From contig JBCCIH010000021.1 of assembly GCA_039028315.1 (NCBI GenBank), forward strand, positions 1 through 16,780: a stretch of DNA of 16,780 nucleotides, written 5' to 3'. This DNA is from Thermodesulfobacteriota bacterium. Lineage in GTDB: Bacteria; Desulfobacterota_D; UBA1144; Nemesobacterales; UBA2774. The position numbers were made by a program, and so were the translations under genes. Of this stretch, positions 14,247-16,780 are shown piece by piece (the first letter of the stretch is position 1; every line of letters starts with the position of its first letter). The notes beneath the pieces are model-generated. The model saw nothing but the letters and a program-made list of their open reading frames with translations, was not told the origin of the DNA and ran no database searches.

Positions 14247-14798
14247 TTATCGAACGAGCTTTGATATCTGCTTAAATTCGTCTGTACCGGCAGTTTCGAG
14301 CAATTGGAACAAAAAAGCTTCTGTAGTTCCAACAACAGCTCCTGATTTCTCAATTAGGTTAATACCTTTTTCCCAATCGAGCTCTCTTCTGGAAATAACT
14401 GCGTCTGCCGGGACATAAACATTGTATCCTTTATTAACCATATCTATTGCTGTCTGAAGAACACACACATGGGTCTCTACTCCGCAAAGCAGCACTGAGC
14501 CCCTATCGATATCTTTTATGGCCGATTCGAACTCGGGAGACCTGGCGCAGCTGAACACAACTTTCTCAACCGGGGAAAAACCATCTACTGATTCTTTTAT
14601 CTCCTCTATAGTAGGGCCCAAACCTTTTGGATACTGCTCTGTAACAGTTACTGGAATGTCTAGCACCTTTGCAGCCTCTAAAAGAATTTTCATATTCTTA
14701 AGATTAGTTTCAGTAATATCCTCTGGCATTGCGCCCATAAGTCTTTCCTGAACATCAACCACTACGAATGAAGTGTCATCTCTATTTATGAAATTCAT
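14247..14798 (-). CDS. Isochorismatase-fold (cysteine) hydrolase
   Basis: This 183-residue enzyme has the isochorismatase-like fold with the catalytic triad D15 (FVVVDVQE), K79 (PVEKVVFSC) and nucleophile C112 in LLCGVETHVCVLQTA (103-117). The ending TTEAFLFQLLETAGTDEFKQ (158-177) is shared by the YcaC-like hydrolase branch. Members cleave C-N or C-O bonds in amides or related substrates; the substrate here is unknown and true isochorismate activity is unlikely because no siderophore or menaquinone gene is near. The frame extends nine codons upstream, but I start at the ATG at 14798, where AAGGAG is 6 bases upstream. It lies alone between the tRNA pair and pckA. Confidence 0.9.
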   Translation of the reverse strand: MNFINRDDTSFVVVDVQERLMGAMPEDITETNLKNMKILLEAAKVLDIPVTVTEQYPKGLGPTIEEIKESVDGFSPVEKVVFSCARSPEFESAIKDIDRGSVLLCGVETHVCVLQTAIDMVNKGYNVYVPADAVISRRELDWEKGINLIEKSGAVVGTTEAFLFQLLETAGTDEFKQISKLVR

Positions 14799-14804
14799 AT
14801 TGAT

Positions 14805-14810
14805 CTCCTT
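14805..14810 (-). promoter_or_regulatory. Ribosome-binding site deciding the isochorismatase-like start
   Basis: Minus-strand AAGGAG, 6 bases before the ATG at 14798. It lies within the longer frame starting at 14825, which has no such signal, so the shorter protein is favoured. Confidence 0.7.
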
Positions 14811-14908
14811 TGTTGCTAAAATCACGATTTACAGAAATTTAAGAAAATAGTCTGACAATCTATAAAGGGAATATATAAAAGATAGTGCTTAAAGTAAAGA
14901 GTGGAAAG

Positions 14909-14935
14909 ATGAGGCAGCGTCTAACACTGCCTCAT
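14909..14935 (-). terminator. Hairpin terminator after pckA
   Basis: ATGAGGCAG and CTGCCTCAT form a perfect 9-bp stem around a 9-base loop, extendable by a T-G wobble and a G-C pair to a 5-base loop. It begins 17 bases past the pckA stop. The minus-strand tail (CTTTCCACTCTTTACT) is only moderately T-rich, whereas the plus-strand side has TTTATAATTTT. It could therefore work poorly as a classic terminator for pckA, or partly in both directions. Confidence 0.65.
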
Positions 14936-14952
14936 TTATAATTTTAAGGTAA

Positions 14953-16506
14953 TTAATCTTTATGTTTGGAAAACTCTTCTTCAAATCTTTGGGCTAATTC
15001 TTTGGCTTTCTTATCGTATTCAGCCTGATCATCCCAGCTCTTTTTAGGCTCTAGAAGCTTATCATCCACGTCAGGACAAGCTGTTGGAACCTGAAGCCCA
15101 AAAATTTCTACTTCATTAAATGATCCTTTTTCAAGAGTTCCATCTACTGCTGCTGTTACAAGAGCCCTTGTTTGTGGAAGAGGCATCCTTTCGCCAACCC
15201 CATAAGGGCCTCCGGTGATTCCTGTGTTAAGTAGCCACACAGTTGCACCGCTCTTTTCTAATTTTTCTTTTAGCATTGCAGCATAAAAAAGCGGAGGTCT
15301 TGGAAGAAAAGGTGCGCCGAAACAAGAGCTAAATGTAGCCTGCGGCTCGCTTACTCCTCTTTCAGTTCCTGCAACTTTTGCTGTGTAGCCTAGAGTAAAG
15401 TAAAACATTGCCTGCTCAGGTGTAAGTTTAGAAATCGGAGGCAGCACTCCGAAAGCATCGTAAGTAAGCATGAATATAGTTTTTGGAACTCCGCCAACAC
15501 CCTCTGGAACTATATTTGATAATGAATCAATTTGATATGCCACCCTTGTGTTCTCAGTATGCTCAGCGCTGTCAAAGTCTATTTTTTTAGTTTCAGAATC
15601 AATTTTTACATTTTCGAGGACTGATCCGAACCTTAGAGAAGCATCATAAATTTCAGGCTCTGTTTTAGCGCTTAGCTTAATAGCCTTGGCGTAACAGCCA
15701 CCCTCAAAATTAAAGACTCCGTCATCAAACCAGCCGTGTTCGTCGTCTCCTATAAGCGCCCTTTCAGGGTCTGCAGAAAGAGTAGTCTTTCCTGTTCCAG
15801 AGAGCCCAAAAAATAGGGCTACATCGCCATCTTTACCAACATTTGCCGAGCAGTGCATCGGGAATACACCCTGTTTTGGAAGCAGGAAGTTAAGAGCGGA
15901 GAATGCAGATTTTTTCATTTCCCCCGCGTATTCAGTCCCACCTATTATTGCCATTTTCTTTTCAAAATTTAATATGATAAATGTCTCAGAGCGAGTACCG
16001 TCAGTGTTAGGATCGGCTTTTAATCCCGGTGCGCTTAATACTGTAAAGCCAACAGATTCATGCGGAAGCTCTTGATCATTGGGTCTAATAAAAAGATTAT
16101 TTACGAATACATTATGCCAAGCATATTCATTTATTATTCTAACGTTTTTCTTATAGTCCGGATGTGCGCCAATTTGAAGGTCTCTTACAAATAAGTCCTT
16201 ACCTTCATAGTATTCAAGTATTTTTTTATGTAGTTTGTCGAAGTGTTCAGCTGAAATCGGCTTATTAATAGGGCCCCAGGCAATATCATTTTCAGTCCCT
16301 GGCTCTTGAACTATAAATCTGTCTGCCGGGGAGCGTCCGGTATGGGTGCCGGTATAAGCAACCAATGTGCCGCCTTCGGCAATTAGTCCTTCATCTCTTC
16401 TTATTACTTCTTCATATAAACTTGGAATCGGAAGATTATAGTAAATCTTTCCTGGGTTTTTTATCCCGTGCTGCTCTGCTAGATCCTTATCAGTTAATGT
16501 TTGCAC
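14953..16506 (-). CDS. pckA: Phosphoenolpyruvate carboxykinase (ATP)
   Basis: This 517-residue cytosolic enzyme converts oxaloacetate and ATP to phosphoenolpyruvate, CO2 and ADP, the first committed step of gluconeogenesis. It has the ATP-type signatures: oxaloacetate-binding YTGTHTGRSPADRF (51-64, R58), GTEYAGEMKKS (190-200) with Y193 and metal/substrate lysines, MHCSAN (217-222, H218), the P-loop GLSGTGKTT (234-242), and the second kinase motif IGDDEHGW (252-259) with D254/D255. The length fits the 515-540-residue family and all key residues are present. The start is GTG: a TAG stop lies two codons upstream in frame, and the first in-frame ATG is far inside the protein. GGAGGA lies 9 bases upstream. 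It is monocistronic with its own promoter and a hairpin downstream. Confidence 0.97.
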   Translation of the reverse strand: MQTLTDKDLAEQHGIKNPGKIYYNLPIPSLYEEVIRRDEGLIAEGGTLVAYTGTHTGRSPADRFIVQEPGTENDIAWGPINKPISAEHFDKLHKKILEYYEGKDLFVRDLQIGAHPDYKKNVRIINEYAWHNVFVNNLFIRPNDQELPHESVGFTVLSAPGLKADPNTDGTRSETFIILNFEKKMAIIGGTEYAGEMKKSAFSALNFLLPKQGVFPMHCSANVGKDGDVALFFGLSGTGKTTLSADPERALIGDDEHGWFDDGVFNFEGGCYAKAIKLSAKTEPEIYDASLRFGSVLENVKIDSETKKIDFDSAEHTENTRVAYQIDSLSNIVPEGVGGVPKTIFMLTYDAFGVLPPISKLTPEQAMFYFTLGYTAKVAGTERGVSEPQATFSSCFGAPFLPRPPLFYAAMLKEKLEKSGATVWLLNTGITGGPYGVGERMPLPQTRALVTAAVDGTLEKGSFNEVEIFGLQVPTACPDVDDKLLEPKKSWDDQAEYDKKAKELAQRFEEEFSKHKD

Positions 16507-16515
16507 TTCCTAAAT

Positions 16516-16521
16516 TCCTCC
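16516..16521 (-). promoter_or_regulatory. Ribosome-binding site for the GTG start of pckA
   Basis: Minus-strand GGAGGA, 9 bases before the GTG at 16506-16504. A second AGGAA abuts the GTG and is too close to work. Confidence 0.6.
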
Positions 16522-16575
16522 ATTATTCATAAAATACTCTGACCTAATAGAAACTTGTCTAGAAAGGGAGTTAAT

Positions 16576-16602
16576 AGTATACAAGGATAGGCACTTTGGC
16601 AA
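16576..16602 (-). promoter_or_regulatory. Possible pckA promoter
   Basis: On the minus strand TTGCCA (16597-16602), a 15-base spacer and TATACT (16576-16581). The spacer is short, so this is a tentative assignment. It implies a leader of about 60 bases. Confidence 0.4.
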
Positions 16603-16619
16603 GAATATATCTGTATTAA

Positions 16620-16628
16620 TATGCATAC
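16620..16628. repeat. TATGCATAC element, copy 1
   Basis: TATGCATAC, containing the perfect palindrome TATGCATA. The same nine bases recur at 16751-16759, 131 bases away. It lies 18 bases upstream of the tentative pckA -35 and could be one of two binding sites for a regulator. No known operator is recognised. Confidence 0.3.
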
Positions 16629-16664
16629 CACAGACAACTAAATGGCTAAATGATCGATTTGAAT

Positions 16665-16695
16665 ATATATCTTATATATAGTCATTAAGATATAT
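16665..16695. repeat. AT-rich inverted repeat upstream of pckA
   Basis: ATATATCTTA (16665-16674) is the exact reverse complement of TAAGATATAT (16686-16695), with an 11-base centre. The surrounding 16640-16750 region is mostly A/T and holds no coding frame that I can support, consistent with a regulatory region or a curved-DNA segment. Confidence 0.4.
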
Positions 16696-16748
16696 AATAT
16701 TAGAGCCGATTCGCATGTAATTTTTAATAATTGTAGGCCTTTTGATAT

Positions 16749-16760
16749 AGTATGCATACT
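16749..16760. repeat. Perfect 12-bp palindrome AGTATGCATACT (TATGCATAC copy 2)
   Basis: AGTATGCATACT is a fully symmetric 12-mer and contains the second copy of TATGCATAC. It lies near the window end, more than 240 bases upstream of pckA, and may equally belong to a gene beyond the window. Confidence 0.35.
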
Positions 16761-16780
16761 TGGATCCATTTGACCTGACG

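Noticed and set aside
16640..16700. Alternating AT repeats as a replication origin
   Set aside because: No DnaA-box cluster, dnaA, dnaN or partition genes are present. rsmG alone is not evidence for the origin.

Overview
The window is an AT-rich bacterial chromosome segment. It is densely packed, with mostly short spacers, several 4- to 8-base gene overlaps and housekeeping or core-metabolic genes throughout. Exported and membrane proteins, a Complex I subunit (NuoM), an ATP-dependent PEP carboxykinase and a MoxR cluster suggest a respiring Gram-negative-type bacterium. The gene families recall deltaproteobacteria-related lineages or Candidatus Dadabacteria. That placement is a guess from memory of gene content and is not demonstrated by the sequence. 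No phage, transposon, CRISPR array or integrase is visible.

Layout. Positions 1-3933 (+) hold an overlapping three-gene cluster: the C-terminal part of a DUF4175-like coiled-coil protein cut by the window edge, an exported gluzincin metallopeptidase with TPR repeats, and a MoxR AAA+ ATPase. The MoxR gene runs tail-to-tail into nuoM (-), and the two coding regions overlap by 59 bases. A divergent promoter region at 5459-5714 separates nuoM from an iron-sulfur assembly pair (+): a SufT-like DUF59 protein and a DUF59-Mrp P-loop ATPase that contains no cysteine. A class B J-domain co-chaperone and a DUF1844 protein follow (+).

Positions 8658-13933 are a likely six-gene operon on the minus strand, read right to left: MFS transporter, TrmI (tRNA m1A58 methyltransferase), membrane-anchored SNase-like nuclease with an OB-like tail, RsmG (16S rRNA m7G527 methyltransferase), MtnP (methylthioadenosine phosphorylase) and a PfkB kinase. 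Two co-oriented tRNA genes, Lys(UUU) and Glu(UUC), lie at 14050-14207 (+) behind a near-consensus sigma-70 promoter. An isochorismatase-fold hydrolase and pckA follow on the minus strand, with a strong hairpin terminator just after pckA. The last 274 bases hold the pckA promoter region and several AT-rich dyads, but no gene that I can see.

Functional themes are envelope or protein-complex maturation (DUF4175/peptidase/MoxR), Fe-S cluster delivery beside a respiratory Complex I subunit, protein folding, RNA methylation with purine/methylthioadenosine salvage, and gluconeogenic PEP synthesis. I correct the obvious starts of two genes (mtnP and the isochorismatase-like gene) from ribosome-binding sites, and I support non-ATG starts for rsmG (TTG) and pckA (GTG). 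No wholly new system can be proved. The best candidates for a second look are the DUF4175/peptidase-TPR/MoxR cluster, the cysteine-free Mrp with a structured leader upstream of its operon, the SNase-OB fusion between two RNA methyltransferase genes, and the 59-base moxR/nuoM overlap.
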